Assembly: GCA_002372315.1 (NCBI GenBank)
Contig: DFFU01000028.1
Coordinates: forward strand, 1 to 31,497
Length of the DNA stretch: 31,497 nucleotides
Reading direction: 5' to 3'
Source: Alphaproteobacteria bacterium UBA3768
GTDB taxonomy: Bacteria; Pseudomonadota; Alphaproteobacteria; CAAHEQ01; UBA3637
In this document: one piece after another, positions 30,475-31,497 of the stretch
Layout: every line of letters begins with the position of its first letter
Numbering within the stretch: position 1 is the first letter of the stretch
Notes under the pieces: model-generated
The model's input: the letters and a program-made list of their open reading frames with translations, nothing else
The model's database searches: none
Told to the model about the DNA's origin: nothing
Program-made: the position numbers and the translations under genes

Positions 30475-31497
30475 ATGTTGGATAATCTTTTTTCTTGTAT
30501 TTTTACAGCCCCCACTTTGGGAATTTTAGGTTTGTTGGTCGCTGTTGGCATTTATTTTTACATTGCACACCAACCCAATGGTACAACCAAAATGGCAACC
30601 ATTGAACATCAAATTCATAAAGGTGCAATGGCTTTTTTAAGAAAAGAATACAAGGTATTGGCTTACTTTATTTTGATTATCTTCATACTGGTTAGCGTAG
30701 GTATTAATCTGCCCACAGCAATATCCTTTATCAGTGGAGCAATCACATCTATTTTGGCTGGATTACTCGGTATGATGGCCGCCACCAAAGGTAACGCGAG
30801 AACGGCACAAGCAGCCAAAACTTTGGGATTAAAAGGTGCCTTAAATATTTCATATTTTGCGGGCTCTGTGATGGGGTTATCTGTGGCAGGTTTGGGATTG
30901 CTTGGATTGGGTGTTTTATACGCTGTTTATGGTCAGGAAGTTTCCACCATCCAATACATCAATGGTTTTGCGATGGGATGCAGCTCTATTGCTTTATTTG
31001 CCCGTGTCGGTGGGGGTATATACACCAAGGCCGCTGATGTGGGTTCTGATTTGGTTGGAAAAGTAGAAGCAGGTATTCCGGAAGACGACCCACGCAACCC
31101 TGGTGTGATTGCTGATAATGTGGGTGATAATGTGGGTGATATTGCGGGTATGGGAGCTGATATTTATGAATCTTATTGTGGGGCTATTATTGCATCTTCG
31201 GCAATCGCCGCCACGATGAGTGAAGCATCTTTATTTAATTTAGGCATTGACCGTATGACGTTATTGCAATTGCCTTTATTTTTGGCTGTTATTGGTATGA
31301 TTTCATCATTAATTGGGGTGGGATCAATGCACTTTTTCAAAAGCTTAAAACCATCCACAGCTCTGCGTGCCACAACGTTAAGTGCAGGTGGGCTATTTAT
31401 CCTTTTGACATTGGGCTTAGTTTTGGGAATGCATTTACCAATGCGTCTATTTTGGTCCGTTTTATCGGGATTGGTCGTTGGAACTTTAATCGGCTTA
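30475..31497 (+). CDS. hppA: Membrane-bound pyrophosphatase (ion-pumping), partial
   Basis: Couples pyrophosphate hydrolysis to pumping of protons or sodium ions. The first 341 residues are in the window; the gene runs off its end without a stop. AAAGGAG precedes the ATG. The diagnostic substrate-binding segment is present: GGGIYTKAADVGSDLVGK, then EDDPRNPGVIADNVGDNVGDIAGMGADIYES. Several strongly hydrophobic segments alternate with these loops. The K+-dependence residue lies beyond the window, so proton versus sodium type cannot be settled. Confidence 0.96.
   Translation, partial: MLDNLFSCIFTAPTLGILGLLVAVGIYFYIAHQPNGTTKMATIEHQIHKGAMAFLRKEYKVLAYFILIIFILVSVGINLPTAISFISGAITSILAGLLGMMAATKGNARTAQAAKTLGLKGALNISYFAGSVMGLSVAGLGLLGLGVLYAVYGQEVSTIQYINGFAMGCSSIALFARVGGGIYTKAADVGSDLVGKVEAGIPEDDPRNPGVIADNVGDNVGDIAGMGADIYESYCGAIIASSAIAATMSEASLFNLGIDRMTLLQLPLFLAVIGMISSLIGVGSMHFFKSLKPSTALRATTLSAGGLFILLTLGLVLGMHLPMRLFWSVLSGLVVGTLIGL

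Overview
The window is an AT-rich bacterial chromosome segment that reads as alphaproteobacterial. The main evidence is a circularly permuted, two-piece tmRNA gene, an initiator tRNA with the alphaproteobacterial-type anticodon stem, the acpP-fabF-mltG order, the rimP-nusA-ylxR-infB order, a trmB with an FGRRKG start, and bamE beside yceD. The high A+T, many homopolymer runs and short intergenic gaps suggest a host-associated or uncultured lineage (inference). Sigma-70 promoters are unusually easy to see: several match TTGACA-N17-TATAAT exactly or nearly.

Layout: 1-1000 holds the initiator tRNA with its terminator, a DUF805-like membrane protein gene, and a candidate small RNA sharing a divergent promoter region. 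1200-2650 has a nucleoside phosphorylase and a convergent DUF3841 gene. 2765-5211 is bamE-parE (minus strand), divergent from yceD. 5765-6362 encodes a second BamE-like lipoprotein and a small Cys-rich exported protein. 6469-10311 has glgP-trmB (ATGA overlap), then a STAS protein and an unknown partner. 10351-15557 is the rimP-nusA-ylxR-infB translation/transcription operon, followed by a small gene split by a poly-A frameshift.

15562-18100 (minus) is acpP-fabF-mltG, with an internal terminator-like hairpin after acpP. 18265-18564 (minus) is the permuted ssrA. 18657-21139 begins with a perfect promoter, then a leader with a possible short peptide and an intrinsic terminator, then an unrecognised 552-residue protein translationally coupled to a VanX/DdpX-type dipeptidase; this is the least explained unit of the window. 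21140-21420 looks like decayed coding sequence. 21439-23952 is a compact redox-type operon (exported ABM monooxygenase, exported carboxymuconolactone decarboxylase-cupin fusion, flavodoxin, glutathione peroxidase).

24091-28130 (minus) holds a small alkaline phosphatase, a GNAT protein, an exported basic protein, and a GT61 glycosyltransferase with a hexapeptide acyltransferase (surface glycan modification). 28242-30376 has a sodium:neurotransmitter-symporter-family transporter and a lipoprotein with a CxxC-rich tail. The window ends inside hppA, a membrane pyrophosphatase.

No CRISPR array, insertion sequence, prophage or rRNA gene was seen. All functional calls are from reading motifs by eye; no database search was run.
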